Assembly (NCBI GenBank): GCA_026545765.1
Contig: JAIFAC010000156.1
Span: 1 to 64,000, forward strand
DNA from: Plantago major
Taxonomy: Eukaryota > Streptophyta > Magnoliopsida > Lamiales > Plantaginaceae
DNA: 64,000 bases
Direction of reading: 5' to 3'
In this document: positions 1 through 12,480 of the stretch, piece after piece
Layout of the letters: the number at the start of each line of letters is the position of its first letter
Position numbering within the stretch: the first letter of the stretch is position 1
Translations under genes and position numbers: made by a program
The notes under the pieces: model-generated
The model's database searches: none
The model's input: the letters and a program-made list of their open reading frames with translations, nothing else
What the model was told of the DNA's origin: nothing

Positions 1-2197
1 GAATACTTATCACTGATTTGTCATATATATATATATATATACCTTCACGCTAGAAGGCTCAAGTGATGTGTTCTTCTAAAACCTTGTCGTCTCTCGGTTT
101 ATCTCGCATTTCGCCTTTATCTTCTTCCATCTCAACAAGCCTCGTTAGAAACATTTACTTAATGGTTAAGCACATAAACAGATAACTGAAGAAGTGTTAT
201 CTTAAGAATCAATTATTACCTGTGGTACAGGCTCAGATATCTTAAGAGGCGAGGTTGAGGAAACCTCCTTCTCGTCATGTAAGCTTTTCAGCCTTCCACT
301 TGTTTCTCGGTTTCTAACTCACCAGAATAAAGAAATTCTATGAAAGTGACAAGATTTATAAGCATAAAAATTTTCACAAGGTAAGAGTTAAACTAGTCAC
401 CACCGAGTAGTTTCAGTCGATTGGTCTCTCGAACTTGTGACCTTTCTATACATTGGTCGCCTTGTCCCAAAGGCGCCTTGCTTGAAGTTTCGTACTTCAC
501 ACCTTTCCCGAGTATGCAACTCTGCCTCCCCGTTGATCATTCCGGTAGATGTCTCGCTTTGATCCTCTCAAGTGAGTTGGGGAACCCGCTTTGCAGATTT
601 TCTTCAAAGATACGATTGCCGGTAAGTCTAAATGGTGTTCACTTACCATTTCATCAACCACTTGTATCAAGGTTGTGGTTGTGTGGTTGTTCCGAAGCGT
701 AAGATTGATCACTGAACGCTCTTCCGCATTTTTAGATGTATGCTTCCATCAAGATTCCGCCAAAGACTAAAATACCACTCATCGTGGCCTTTTGTAGTTG
801 TGCATAGAGACATTCGATGAAGTGTTTGCACCAACAACCTTTGCTATAGTTCAAGAACCCATGGTGTAGTTCTTCTTCGTATACCTTATCACCAGCTATT
901 TGTACAAGAACCTTAGCCCTCTTTGTTCTTTTCTAGGACTCGAGAGATGACTAGTTCATCATCTTCATCGCCGAGCTCTCATCAAGATTGGAACCGATCG
1001 TCCATTACTCATGCGATTTCGCAGATGGGGCTTCGTGCTTTCACCTTCTTCGGCAAAGATTTATGAGTTCATCGCCAAGGCATTCAGAAGGCACTTTCTC
1101 TTGCCGAGTCTACTTGTTTAGTAGTTGATAACTCTTTTGCAAAGATTGATGAGTTCATCCGCCATGTCAGCAGATAATCGTGAATCGACAACCTCTTTCG
1201 TATGTCTTCCGATTTGCCAGCCTCTTTCTTCAAGTTCCTTCTTGGTCGCAACCTTTTCTTCGATATCTTTTAGACTTCCGCTTGTTAGACCTTTCGAGAC
1301 CCAAAGAACCTTTTTTCAACAAATTTGTATACTCATATTTATAGAGTAGGTTATCGCTGCTATTTCACCGCCTCTCCGAGCTCAATGCCAAGCTTTTCCA
1401 AAGAAGTAGCATATCTTCGCATCTATAACCCATCGCGGCCTTTCGCTCACTTAGTCCTTTGACAATCTTAGGCTCAAGCCTCGAATCTTCTTCACTAATT
1501 TCATGAAGGCGATTTTCCCGCTTGAAAGGGTTTTCCATTTGTCTTGTCGATTCAAGAAGAACATCATGATCCATCGCTCTTCGCTTATCCGGTCAAGACC
1601 TCCTTGTAGACCATCAAAGCATCTCTGAAGAATGCAAGCCAATACATCCCAAGAACCATCGATGTCCGGGTTCGATGTCGAAGTTTGAACTCAAGTGTAT
1701 CGATTTTCAAGATCACACACGCCACCGCATAACCGCTTAACACCTTCAAGGAGATCGCTATCGGTGTTTATTTCAAAATCCTTTCCAAGATTTTGAACCT
1801 CAAACAACTTACGTAAAGTTATTAAGTCTGTATGATTTTCCTCGACCGAGGTTTTGATAGACACTATTTCAAGAGATCTTCGTAAACACAGAAATTATCC
1901 TGAGTTGTTGTAAAATTCCAACATATCGAGTGGTGAAATTCCACATAAAGCGATAGAAAACCCTCGATTTGTGCCTTTTCAAGCATGTCAAGAATCAGCT
2001 TTTCATCGGTTTGCTTTCTATCAGCAGAGAGGTATTCTCAACTATGGAACCACCCCAAATCATTCTTTGATTTGTGGTCCAATGGTCGATTAAAATTTCC
2101 TACCAAATGATTGTTTATAATAACTAACTCGTGCTTGCTTTTCAAAGAATACCAAAGTGGAGGATTGGGATTTCGTGGTGGTTGAATTCATGGCCAT
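1..2197 (-). pseudogene. Env-like post-pol ORF region of copia A (decayed, partial)
   Basis: The start codon is taken at 2197-2195 on the reverse strand. It follows the same short leader (TATAAAGAG then ATGGC) that precedes the equivalent ORF at 25111 in copia B. Further along, a stretch near 1470 reads EPKIVKGL, matching EPKIINGL in copia B at about 25560. The rest is heavily broken and only short pieces align. Sireviruses often carry an additional ORF here, called envelope-like by position; there is no sequence proof of an envelope function. An (AT)n run lies at 23-41. Confidence 0.55.
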
Positions 2198-3059
2198 CTC
2201 TTTATATAGTGTAGTAGTTTGATGTTTGAAAGAGATTTGATTTAGTAATTCTTGCGTAAGAACTTAACTGGATTTGCAGAGTTTGTAGAAAGTTTGCAGA
2301 GAATTAAGAGAAGGATTTGCTATTTTATGCAAGATGAGTTTTGATTAGCAAAAGTGATTTCATTTGCCAAAATCCTATATATATAGCAATAGAATCTCAA
2401 TGCATAAATACATACAAATTGATTTTGTAAGTATCGTGAATTACAAGCAAAGCGTGAGCAAAGTTAGTTCAAGATTAAATGCAAAGTGGGCCACGCCAAT
2501 TTCGATACCCACTACTTTCAGAGAATTAATTTCGTCTGCTAAGATCAAACGCTATTTTCATCAAGGGTCACTATTGCTTTTCAAGAATGATCACAATCAA
2601 CAAGTGTAATTGTGCCCATTAATGAATTTTGGCTATTAGCTATCTCAATCACATCTTTGTATGACCAAGAACACTGCTTGCATCCGAATCGCCTTACACT
2701 TAGGATTTTTCAAGTTTTTCATCAAGATAGAAACAATACAAATTTCAAGAGAGTAGTCGATCGCAGATAGTTGCATTATTCTCCTTTGTGTTCCCTGCTT
2801 ATAGATTGATCTTATATCCGAGTTCCGCCCCGTAGATCTTAAGTCGCCTTTTGCTCTTTCTCCTTTTGACTTCGGATACCCATTCCAGCTTTCTTTCTTT
2901 TCTCTCGATGCCCGCTCCAGATACCTCCGCCTCGATGCCTGCTCCAGATACTCCGCTCGATGCCCGCTCGATTTCTCAACTTTTCTTCTTTCGTAGTTCC
3001 ATTAATCCAAGACTGTCTTAAGAGTAAGAATCTACTTTCTTGCAGGCTTAGTGAAGATA

Positions 3060-3425
3060 TCCGCAGTTGGTCTTCGCACAATCTTGAGTATCTCTATATC
3101 GCTTTTTCAACATGGTCTATGATGAAGGATGTCTAACATCAATATGATTTGTTCAGCATGAAACTTAGGATTCGTGTAATTGCAATAGCACTTGTGTTAT
3201 CACGTAAAATGGGAGTTTTCTTCTCATCGAGTCCATAGTCTTTAAGTTGTTGTTGTATCCACGTAATTTGTGTTGCACAACAACCAAAGAATATATTCAC
3301 CTCCGTAGAAGTTGCAATTGAGTTTTGCTTCTTGCTAAACCATGAGATAAGTCTTGTACTAAACCCATGTGTTCCCGAGGTGCTTTTCTTATCTAGCAAT
3401 GATCCGCATAATCAAGATCCTAATA
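3060..3425 (-). pseudogene. Copia A RNase H domain
   Basis: The reverse-strand translation shows LDKKSTSGT, WFSKKQNSIATS, CDNTSAIAI-like and LQESRFLLLR blocks, typical of the C-terminal RNase H of copia polyproteins. It matches copia B at 23740-24166 almost block for block. Several one-base losses break the frame. Some of them sit where copia B or the family consensus has CTG, for example GGATC preceded by GCGG where a GCTGG is expected near 3400. The domain degrades the RNA strand during reverse transcription. Confidence 0.85.
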
Positions 3426-3429
3426 ACCA

Positions 3430-4600
3430 AATAAACTCAATCCACTTTCTTTGGGATACCACAATCCTACATCTATCGCAATTTTCACATACCTTAATAT
3501 TTTCATGGCAACATTGTAGTGTGTTTGCATCGGATTTGTCCGAATTCAGCACACACTCCAACGGCGTATTGAATATCGTGTCTACTTGCAAGGAGGTAAA
3601 GTAGTGAACCTATCAATTTCCTATACTTATGTTCCTCAACACCTTATCCGATTCAAGATAGGTCATTTTGGTTCCAATGCTCATAGGTATCTTAGCATTC
3701 TTTCGTAAAGCTTAAGATTAAACTTTGTGAGCATATCTTCGCAGCATTTTGTTCGACTAATGAATATTCCATCATTGAGTTGCTTGACTTGCAATCCTAG
3801 CAAATAATTCAATTCACCATCATGCTCATCTCAAACTTGTTTTTCATGAGATTTGCAAAGTCATCACAAAGTTGCTTGTCCTTAGATCCAAATATAATGT
3901 CATCTACATATACTTGAACTAAGAGTAGTTTCCCATCATGATTTAAGGTAAATAAAGTTTTATCAACTTCACCTTTCTTGAAACCACTTTCCGTAAGGTA
4001 TTTGGCCAAAGTGTCATACCACGCCTTGGAGCCTGCTTTTACCCATACGAGCTTCTCAGAAGTTTATAGACCATTCTACTTTCTGAGGAAACTTCAAAGC
4101 TAGGTGGTTGCTCAACATAAACTTCTTCTGCAAGTTCACCGTTCAAGAATGCACTTTTGACATCCATCTGATAAACTTTAAAATCTTTATGAGCTGCAAA
4201 GGCTAGAAAGAGTCTTATTGCATCCAATCTGGAAACTGGTGCATATGATTCATCAAAGTCTAAGCCTTCACCCGGTAAATCGGGCTCACAAACCAATCTT
4301 GCTTTGTTTCCGGTTATTTCACCGTATTCATTCATCTTGTTTCGAAACCCATTTAGTTCCAATCACGTATATTCCTTCTACAAATGGAACTAGTTTCAGA
4401 CTTTGTTTCTCTCAAATTGATCCAACTCTTCTTGCATTGCGTAGATCCGCCTTGGTCTCCTAGTGCTTCTTCTATATTTTTAGGTTCAATATTTGAGATG
4501 AAACATCCAAAAAGAGAATTAGCATTTTCAGCTATTCCTAGTCTTAACACCTTGATTAATTGGTCCAATTACATCCTTTGCAGGATGATCTTTGATCCAT
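3430..4600 (-). pseudogene. Copia A reverse transcriptase
   Basis: Two overlapping reading frames give the copia reverse transcriptase: [19 protein letters not shown], then LLLVQVYVDDIIFGSKD. The YVDD catalytic motif is intact at 3899-3910. The frame changes near 4020-4040, so no single ORF spans the domain. Unlike copia B, this copy keeps a glutamate codon after FLNG (copia B has a stop there). The domain normally copies the element RNA into cDNA inside cytoplasmic virus-like particles. Confidence 0.9.
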
Positions 4601-4999
4601 CTCTTCAGGTTTAGTGCTAGTAGGATCAATATCCAAGTGATTTGAATGTGATTCACTAAGATTTTGATTTGATACTTTTTCAAGATTCCAGATATCCATA
4701 TATGGGAAATGTCATTGATATCCATAATTTTTCAAAGGTTAGAGATATCCGAATTTGCATTTCAGTTAGCTTTCATTTTCAGATACCTCTTCATGATGAA
4801 GGTTCTCAAGAATCTTTTCCATTTCGGAAGTCTCATAGGAAATTCTTCATCATGTCTCGAGTCATCTTGTTGTTACTAGCTTATCAAGCTTTTCTACGCC
4901 GTAGTCATCCTCTCTTTCCATAATGATGTTTCTCCTTTCCGAGGATTCTTCTAATCCCTCAAGATAGTTCTCCTAATTTTTCCGAGAGTTCATCAATAG

Positions 5000-6240
5000 G
5001 AGGTGTTTCTTACTTCCTTCATAGAATACAACATGAACTCATTCTTCAATTTTCTTTTGTTCTTTTGTTGTAAATTCTAGGCTTTGCTATTCGTGGAATA
5101 ACCAAGAAATACACCTTCATCCGCTTTTGGTTGAAATGTTCTCGTATAGTCTTTCCCATTGTTTAGAACAAAACATCTACAACCAAATACCTCGATGTCC
5201 GATATTAGGGTCTACCAACCAAGATTTAGGGGTCTTGTCAAGGTGTTTGTTTATCAAACATCTGCTCGAGTGTAGCAGTCAGGTTTACGCCTTCAACCCA
5301 ATAAACTTCACTTATTTCAAAGGTGTCCTAGCATTGTTCTTGCAATTTTCCTTAAGGGTTCTTTTTCCTTTCGCAACACCGCTTTGTTGAGGTGTTCTTA
5401 CAGAGGAAAGTTGGTGTTGTATACCTTGCAGTACAAAACTCCTTTATGTACCGGGTCGACAAACTCAAGATGGTCTGCTCTCGATTGCGATACCTTGTCA
5501 TTTTTCATGACTTCAAGCTTTTCAAAGAAGTTTGGCATTCCACCCCGGCATCGATTTGTGTTTCAAAGACAACCCAAGTGAATCTTGAGAAGTCATCTAC
5601 AACAACTGCATTCATACTTCTTTCCCCGCATAACTAGTTACGATGATTCAAAAGATCCATGTAATAGTTGCGCGGTCTAACACTAGAGTGTCTCCGATTT
5701 TCGACTTGAAAGAGATCTTAGATTGTTTTCCCATCCGACAAAAGTGTAATGTATACCATCCTTTCGAAGATGTTCGAAGGCCAACCACTAACTCTTTCGC
5801 AAGTTTGTTCGTAGTTTTGAAGTTCAAGTGACTCATTCTTTTCGTCATAACCAAAGCTCTTCCTGTGACCAGATTGACTCACCATGAGACATTCTTCACC
5901 AGGCAGATGCCCAATAAGAACATAAAGATCGCTTTCCACGAAAGCAACCAAGACTGCTCTGCTGACTCATTGTCAATAAGTTTGCGAGATTTTGCTTTGA
6001 ATTTTATAGTAAAATCCTTGTGCAAATCGCTCATGCTAAATAGATTATATTTCAAATCCTTAACATGTAATACGCCGCTGATTGTTAATGAACCCACTTT
6101 GGCGCTAAATCCCAAAGAGGGATTTAATTCTCCTCCAAAGAACTGATATCTAGTCCCGTGTTGCAAGCTTTGTAATTGACTGCATTTGCTTTGTCTCCGT
6201 CATGTGCTTTCCGTGATCCACTATCAAACAGCCATTGTGC
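5000..6240 (-). pseudogene. Copia A protease and integrase region
   Basis: The protease motif WLFDSG reads on the reverse strand near 6232-6215, followed by a remnant of the usual HMTGDK block in which one base is missing (6195-6204). KDLKYNLFSMSDL marks the end of protease. HKRMSHLNFKTTNKLAKELV (about 5845-5790) is the GAG-pre-integrase zinc-binding segment. The integrase core (about 5640-5130) survives only as short fragments. Copia elements carry integrase before reverse transcriptase, which is the order here. Confidence 0.8.
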
Positions 6241-6299
6241 TTTAGTCCACGAAGCATTCGCACACAACAGAAATGTGAGATTAGGTTCTCAATTTACAA

Positions 6300-8700
6300 T
6301 TCGAACCGTAACTAAACAATCTTCCAAGAGGAATCCATTTTGAATGAATTTCCTAGGAATATTCTTTCATCCGACAGAACATAAGGAGGAATTCTAATAT
6401 AATGATTATCATTGTTAAGAATTATTTTCTTCCTCGTGAGTTCCTAGGTGCTCCATTTGGTGCTTTCAGATACCTATCAGTTTCGAGTTTGCTTTTCAAA
6501 GAAACTTTGCTTTCCTCGATGATTTCTTCTAGCTCGCATTCGATTTTCGGGCTTGATTTAACTTCCACTTCGATAATTGCTTTGAGCAATTCTAGCTTAA
6601 CCATCGCTTTGCTCCCCTTGTACTCATGAGCAAGTTGTTTTCCATGCCTTTGTAGCCAATACTGCTTTGAGCACTTGAAGCTATCTCGAGATCTTTTCTC
6701 CAGCCTTTGTTAGTCTCTCGTTGGTCTATTTTCTTTCCGTAATGTGACATGGGAGAATTTGCCGCCTCGCATTCTACCTTTTTGAGAGACATAGCACTGT
6801 GGTGTTTACACTTTTCTCGTGTCGTGTCTCTTTCGTAGATATGCCCAGCTTTTGTTTTTTACTTGTTTTTCCCACAAAGGTTTAGTCAATCGCCTTTCCT
6901 TTGTCTACAATCTTTGTCATGTGTTCGATATTATAGATTGCATGGGAACCATCTTGTCGAGTACTTACAAATGTTCTTCTTTCCTCACTCTTATTCGTAA
7001 TGGTAGAACAATCTGTTCGTAATCAAATTTCAAGTCCTTTCTTTTCAAGGATCTCTTAAGTAAGATTGTATCAAAGAAGAGTGTCACTAGCTTTGGTATA
7101 AGATTGAAAAGATACTTCTTTCTTCGAAGTTCCTTGTTCTCGTAAAGAAGATCTTCATATTTCTTTAGTAGCTTAGCCATGGCTTTATTATGTGATTCTT
7201 TACCTCAGATATCCGAGCTTTGAGAAATGCATTTTCAAGATCCTTTTCTCGATATCTTAACTAATTGAGAATTTTCCTTGCAAGAGAATTCTTTTCTTCT
7301 TCAAGATTTTCGGCCTACCTCGGATCATTAGAAATTCTCTTTCATAGATATCGAAGTTCCTTTCTTAGATTTTCTAGATCCTTGATTTCTTCTTCATCAC
7401 TTTCATAAGTGTAACAAGAAGCATGTATTACCTCATCAGCCATAAGACGCTTTCAATGTTAGAGATGTCCGGACCACAATCTCAAAGAACTCCACACATT
7501 TCATTTTTCTTGAGGTCAAGTCGATTACATCGTGAGTAACTCCACATAATTCGGTGATGGTAAAGTTGAGTCATCCAATCATCTTCATCTGCCTCAACAT
7601 CTAGAGCATCCAATTGAATTTGATTTTCTTTCTCTTCGCTAACAAAGCTCGCTTTCTTCAAGATTCTTCTATCTTGTCACACCGTCCTAAGTTTGTTGAA
7701 GGCAGGCAATCCTTCTTGAAGTGGCCAGGTTTCGGCAATAAAAAATGATATCGCTTCCAATTTTGCTTCCTCAAGACATGATGCTTTCTCGAGTCAGTTT
7801 GTTCAATGAAGCTTTGCATGTTTTTGTATCGGTGATAGTTTGAGCCTAGATGCTTTTTCACTTCTCTTTCGCTTTTCTTCTCTCAATTTCTCGACATATT
7901 TACTCATTTGCTTTGCAAAGAAGAGCATCCTCGCCTCTTCCTTGCTTTTCTTCTTTTCGTAAGTTCCTTGAGCAACTAGAGCAATGTTCGCAACTTTTCA
8001 TTGTTTGTTCTCTTTGTGTTGCCTCATAGTCAACTGTAGTAAGATGTGAGAAAGTTCCATCGAGTGATATTTCGCATTCCTTGGTTAAAATAAAAGAATT
8101 TGGTGTGCTCCCAAATGGTTAAGACTTCGACTATAGTCTTAATCTTTCTCGACCGAGTATCTGCTGCTTTCCTGCGTCGCCATATCACTCATGAGAGTGG
8201 TAAACCCGAAATCAAGTTCTTCCGTAGTTTCAAGGTCCTTGTTTGAAATTTTCAAATTTCAACTTGAGAACTTCAACTTGTTTTCTTTGGTTTTCTCCCG
8301 CATGCATTTCTTCAATCAATCGCTGTGCAACTTCGCTGCTTTAGCACCCACGCCATAATCGTATGTGCTCAGTGTTGATCCGATGATGATATTACGAGCT
8401 TGACCATCCAGACGATTCCTCTTGGCATCTTCCGATGTCCGTAGTTCTCTGGCTTCGTTCGTAAATAACTCGACCGGTAGATCTCCCACTTATCGACGAC
8501 GGCTTGTGAAGATCCTTCGCTTGATCTCTGCCTCTACCATTAGAAACCTCCATGACTTGTTTGAGTTGTTGAATGACTATCGGGCCATTTTTATCACTTC
8601 GATCATTTCGCTATTTATGGCTTCAAGGTGGAGCAAGATGTTATTTTTCCATTTCTCGTAGTTCTCTGGTTTGAGAACAGTGCATCACTCGTAGACATTC
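6300..8700 (-). pseudogene. Copia A gag with zinc knuckle and coiled-coil tail
   Basis: A nucleocapsid zinc knuckle (expected CFYCQKPGHFKKDC) is visible at about 7745-7690, but the codon after the second cysteine has lost one base, so the two halves lie in different frames. Downstream the Gag tail shows a charged coiled coil with LLYENKELRRK at about 7135-7100, matching LLYENEELRKK in copia B. The long Gag extension beyond the knuckle is a Sirevirus trait. Gag normally packages element RNA. No continuous ORF survives. Confidence 0.75.
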
Positions 8701-8797
8701 CGCACTTAACACACAAATTAAATAGTCCTCAAAGAATGGACAAAGTTTTCTTCACCTATCTGGGATCTAGGTTCAAAGTAATGCTTGTGAACCTCCC

Positions 8798-8809
8798 GCG
8801 CTGATACCA
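8798..8809 (-). promoter_or_regulatory. Copia A primer-binding site
   Basis: Read on the reverse strand this is TGGTATCAGCGC, two bases inside the LTR end. It matches the initiator-methionine tRNA complement TGGTATCAGAGC except at one base. It fixes the LTR boundary at 8812. Confidence 0.85.
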
Positions 8810-8811
8810 CT

Positions 8812-10478
8812 TGTTGGTCCAGATAACGGCAACGTAAAAGACTAGAGGGGGTGAATAGTCTTATAAACTTTTGTCGATAAAATAATTTCTCGATATCCGT
8901 AGATATCGATACTTAGAAACAGAGCGGAAGACTTAAGATAGATAAGTGTAAATGCTTAAATTGTGTGTGTGTTGTCAAATATAAATACGTAAAGATAAAT
9001 AACACGGAAGTATAGTGGTATCCTGAGGTGGCGTAATCCTCCAACTAATCCACTTCGTCTTCCAAAGACCTAGAATTCACTAGAATGATAATTGTGTTCA
9101 CCTTACAATAATCCTATTCTAAGAAATCCTTGGCATAAATGGTTCCCAACCAAATGTTCCCCCTGAGTTATTCCCTAGCTTCTTCAGCCAAGTACTTCCT
9201 ATACTCAGAAACCTTTTTGAGTTATTCCCTAGCTTCCCAAGCTAAATACTTCCTATACTCAATAACCTCGAGTTATTCCTTAGTTTCCCAAATCAAGTAC
9301 TTCCTATACCCGCAACCTTCGAGTTATTCCCGATTTTCCAAACTAAGTACTTCGACTCCACGCCATTATGGTGTTGGTTTCTTTGAGTTGTCGATGAGCT
9401 TCTTTAATAACTTATTCATTATTCAGATAGCTCGTGAATCAAGTATACTTAATACACTTTTCAATGTATGGTATCTTGTTCTTTTATATACCGACTCAAG
9501 TCTTAGATAAGTGTTCAAGAGAATGAATTTTATACTTGATCTTTTTTATTCAACTCTTTCACGATAGTGCTTGTTTAGGATCGTGACACTTAGAACTTCA
9601 AGATACTCAAGATCAAAAGCTTTGGTCGCAAGAGAAAGCTTTGAGGATAAGTAAGTTGCTTTGAGTAAGATATTCGTATCGTAGTTTAAGGTTCAAAGGT
9701 TCTAAGGTTGTCTTCTCAAGTAGTCTAAGTGTTGATATTTATAGATGAATTTGAATGCCGCTGAATAGTATCCGTTAGCTCAAATTCAAACTATTGATAT
9801 CTCGTACAAGATCAGAAAGGTTTTGTCTTCTTCTTCGGTTACCGCTGCTTTTGTTCGACATCTCCGTCTGCATTAAATGCATTGTACTATACTTTTGTCC
9901 GTAGTGTCAACTTAAATGTGCTTTGTATCGTAGACTACATTAATCGATTTCTCCGATTCTTTGCACGCCCTTATCTTCAATCTTCGATACCACTTTTATT
10001 GAAATGTTTTGTTTGCAATATATTTCTTTTCGTAAATGTTGTTAAAGCTCAAGGTATCTCGAGTGTAGATATCTCAGGACACTCTCCTTGTTTTCGATAT
10101 ACCTTCCATTTCTCATATATCTCTTGTGACAGCTTTGTTAAAAACTAATCGTGTTCCAAGATATCCGTCAAGGTATCTCGAAAACTGCTTCAAGAATCTT
10201 GTGCGCTTTCCAAGTCTTCAATGTCGCTGAACTTGTTCTCGCTTGGATGTCTTCTTCGGTCTTCTTCATAAAATAAAATTACATTTTGAGACCTAACATC
10301 CTATACAAGATTAGCTAGACTATCATACTTAGTGGTTTCCGCTTTTACAATGTTCAAGTGAACCAAGAGTACTAATCCCCTTTCTGAGACTAAGATAAGT
10401 CATCATGTTACTGATCAAAATCTAAACAGATATTTCTAACAAAATATCTAAACAAATTTCCTAACAAAATTCCTAACA
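8812..10478 (-). repeat. Copia A 5' LTR (reverse strand)
   Basis: The LTR starts with TGTTAGGAAT at 10478 and ends in CCAACA at 8812, next to the primer-binding site. It is about 1.67 kb, versus 1.42 kb for copia B, partly because a 50-bp repeat inside it has expanded (9165-9370). The start (10430-10478) contains extra reiterations of a TTTCTAACA/TTCCTAACA-like segment. Homology to both copia B LTRs is clear, including the segment with a TATA-type run and the block CCACCTC(A)GG. Confidence 0.9.
9165..9370 (-). repeat. LTR minisatellite, four units of about 51-54 bp
   Basis: Units start with GAGTTATTCC at 9165, 9219, 9270 and 9321 on the forward strand and each contains AAGTACTTC. The copia B LTRs carry only two of these units (around 17885-17960 and 31320-31405). 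The spacing and composition identify an LTR-internal tandem repeat, not a CRISPR array. Confidence 0.85.
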
Positions 10479-10480
10479 CC

Positions 10481-11556
10481 ATCATATCTGCCGAAGTTGA
10501 TCGACTCCTGAAAGCAGGACATATTGAAGAGGTCCGCTATTCCGATTGGGTCTGCACATATTGAAGAGGTCCGCTATTCCGATTGGGTCTGCGACGTGGT
10601 TCTGGTCGAAAAATCTCCAGGCAAGTGGAGGATGTGTAATGACTTCACAAGGTTAAACAAGTTCTGCCCAAAAGATCCGTATTCGCTACCACGGATAGAT
10701 CAGCTAGTCGACTCCACATCCGGATGTGCATTACTGAGTTTCATGGACGCGTACCAAGGTTTTTACCAAATTCGGATGGCCAAAGAGGACGTCAAGAGAA
10801 CAACCTTCTTTATGCGCCGAGGGTATCGCTTCAAGGTAATGCCTTTCAATCAAGAATGCGGGGCCACTTACTGGCTTTCAGAACTAGATGTTCAAGGACG
10901 AGATTGGAAAGACAATGGAAGTGTATGTGGACGACATGCTCGTCAAGAGTAAAACCGAAGAATAGCATGTGCACCATTTGAACAAGTGCTTCGCTATCCT
11001 TAGGAAGTATGGAATGAAATTGAATCCAGAAAAATGCACCTTCGGAGTGAAAGGAGGAAAGTTCCTCGGGTACATGGTCACGGAAAGGGGAATAAGCGCA
11101 AATCCTGAGAAAATCAAGGCAATCCTAGATCTGCCACATCCAAAAACCCTCAATGAGGTACAGCGACTCATAGGAAGTCTCATGTCCTTAAGTCATTTTA
11201 TTTCACGATCAGCAGAGAAAAATCTTCCATTCTTCAAAACCCTCCGGAAAGGAGAGAGCTTTGTGTGGACTGCGGAATGTTCCGAGGCTTTCAAAAAACT
11301 GAAAGAGTACCTCCATTCCCCTCCACTGCTCTCCAAACCCGTCGAAGGAGAACCACTTTACCTCTACCTAGCAATCACGGAAGAGGCAATGAGTTCCATC
11401 CTCGTGCGGATTCAGGCTAATGAACATTTGTCGATTTACTATCTTAGCAAAGCCTTTACCGGGGCGGAGACAAGATACGTGAAGATCGAGAAGCTTGCAT
11501 ATGCATTGGTTTACACCGCCAGATGGTTAAAACTTACTTCAAATCTCATAGAATAG
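10481..11556 (+). pseudogene. Tat A reverse transcriptase and RNase H
   Basis: The frame opens at EVDRLLKAGHIEEV (10496 on), continues with GKWRMCNDFTRLNKFCPKD and ends this part at FKVMPF. The catalytic YVDD is present at 10924-10935 but in another frame. The third piece (10969-11556) gives the connection and RNase H regions: GVKGGKFLGYMVTERGI, NPEKIKAI, and YYLSKAFTGAETRY. At least three frame changes occur: a 37-bp duplication at 10519-10592, one near 10850 and one before 10969. The sequence after 11540 loses the expected domain end. The enzyme cannot be made as written. Confidence 0.88.
10519..10592 (+). repeat. Exact 37-bp tandem duplication in Tat A reverse transcriptase
   Basis: The 37 bases at 10519-10555, beginning ACATATTGAAG, are repeated without change at 10556-10592. 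Because 37 is not a multiple of three, the duplication shifts the reading frame. Perfect identity suggests a recent event. Confidence 0.95.
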
Positions 11557-12480
11557 TGGTACTAATCATGAACCTTTGAAACAGTCTTGGGAAGCCCGAT
11601 CTGGACGACTCTCCAAGTGGGCAATTGAGCTGCTAATTTGACATTTGCTATTAGGCTCCGCCACCAAGAAAGCTCAAGTCCTGCCGATTTTCTAGCGTAT
11701 ATCACGAACGGATTCGAGAAAGTCCTCGACAAACAAGCATTGGAATGCGCCACCAAAAAAGACCGCATAAAGGCCGATCCTACCAAGTTACACCTTAAAA
11801 TTTCGAGGATGCCCGCTTATTAATCAGCCTGCTTGCGCCATATGAGGAAACTCTTGTCAACCAGATGTTTCTTCTCAACAATATCACAGATCCGATGTTA
11901 ACAACTCCGACCAAACCAGAGAAGAGGGAGAAAAGCTGTTGAAACTCGAGTCGCGAGAAGATTTCAAGCCAAAAACACCCTTCGACGCTTGGATACTAGA
12001 AGTGGATGGATCCTCCACCGAAGGGTAGGAGGAATTGGAATTTTTCTTAAGAGTCCCGATGGCGCTGAACTCGACTATGCGATATCCTTAGAATTCAAAG
12101 TCACCAATAATGAGGCTGAAAATGAAGCGTTGTTAGTCGGGGCTACGCCTGGCCAAATCCCTCCAAGTCCGGAAGCTCAAAGCTTATACGGACTCACAGC
12201 TAGTTGCAGCTCAGCTTTCAGGAACCTTTGCCACCAAGGGACCTTCGAAGATTAAATACCTCGAGCTACTCAAGCGGGAAACCAGCCTCTTTGAAGAATT
12301 TACACTGGAAAATTTTAACAGGGCCTGTAATGAAAGAGCAGATGCTTTGGCTAAATACGCATCCGCGACAAGACTTCGGACACAAGGATACCATCTTGCT
12401 TACGGTCACTCACTCATCGGTCATGAGTCCGGATCCAATGGTCATGATAACGAATACGGAAAGAAATTTGATGACTGACA
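11557..12480 (+). pseudogene. Tat A second (archaeal-type) RNase H-like domain
   Basis: LEVDGSST at about 11995 is followed by GGIGIFLKSPDGAELDYAI and NNEAENEALLVG, the pattern of the additional RNase H domain known from Tat-lineage polyproteins. A stop or frame change follows LEVDGSSTEG, and another lies near 12150-12250, where two frames overlap. The 11557-11985 part matches a linker with degraded frames. Confidence 0.75.

Larger units (their letters stand above)
1..10478 (-). mobile_element. Ty1/copia Sirevirus-type element, copy A (left end outside window)
   Basis: Reading leftward from the LTR (8812-10478) the order is primer-binding site, gag with a zinc knuckle and coiled coil, protease, integrase, reverse transcriptase, RNase H and a long extra region after pol. 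That order is copia-type, and the long Gag tail plus the extra post-pol ORF points to the Sirevirus lineage. The second LTR must lie left of position 1. Nearly every domain can be matched to copia B (16915-31774), so the two are the same family. All reading frames are broken, so the copy is inactive as written. Its LTR abuts Tat A reverse transcriptase sequence at 10479, which suggests insertion into Tat A. Confidence 0.9.

Noticed and set aside
9165..9370. Regularly spaced repeats resembling a CRISPR array
   Set aside because: The units are contiguous degenerate repeats within an LTR, with no unique spacers, in a plant genome.
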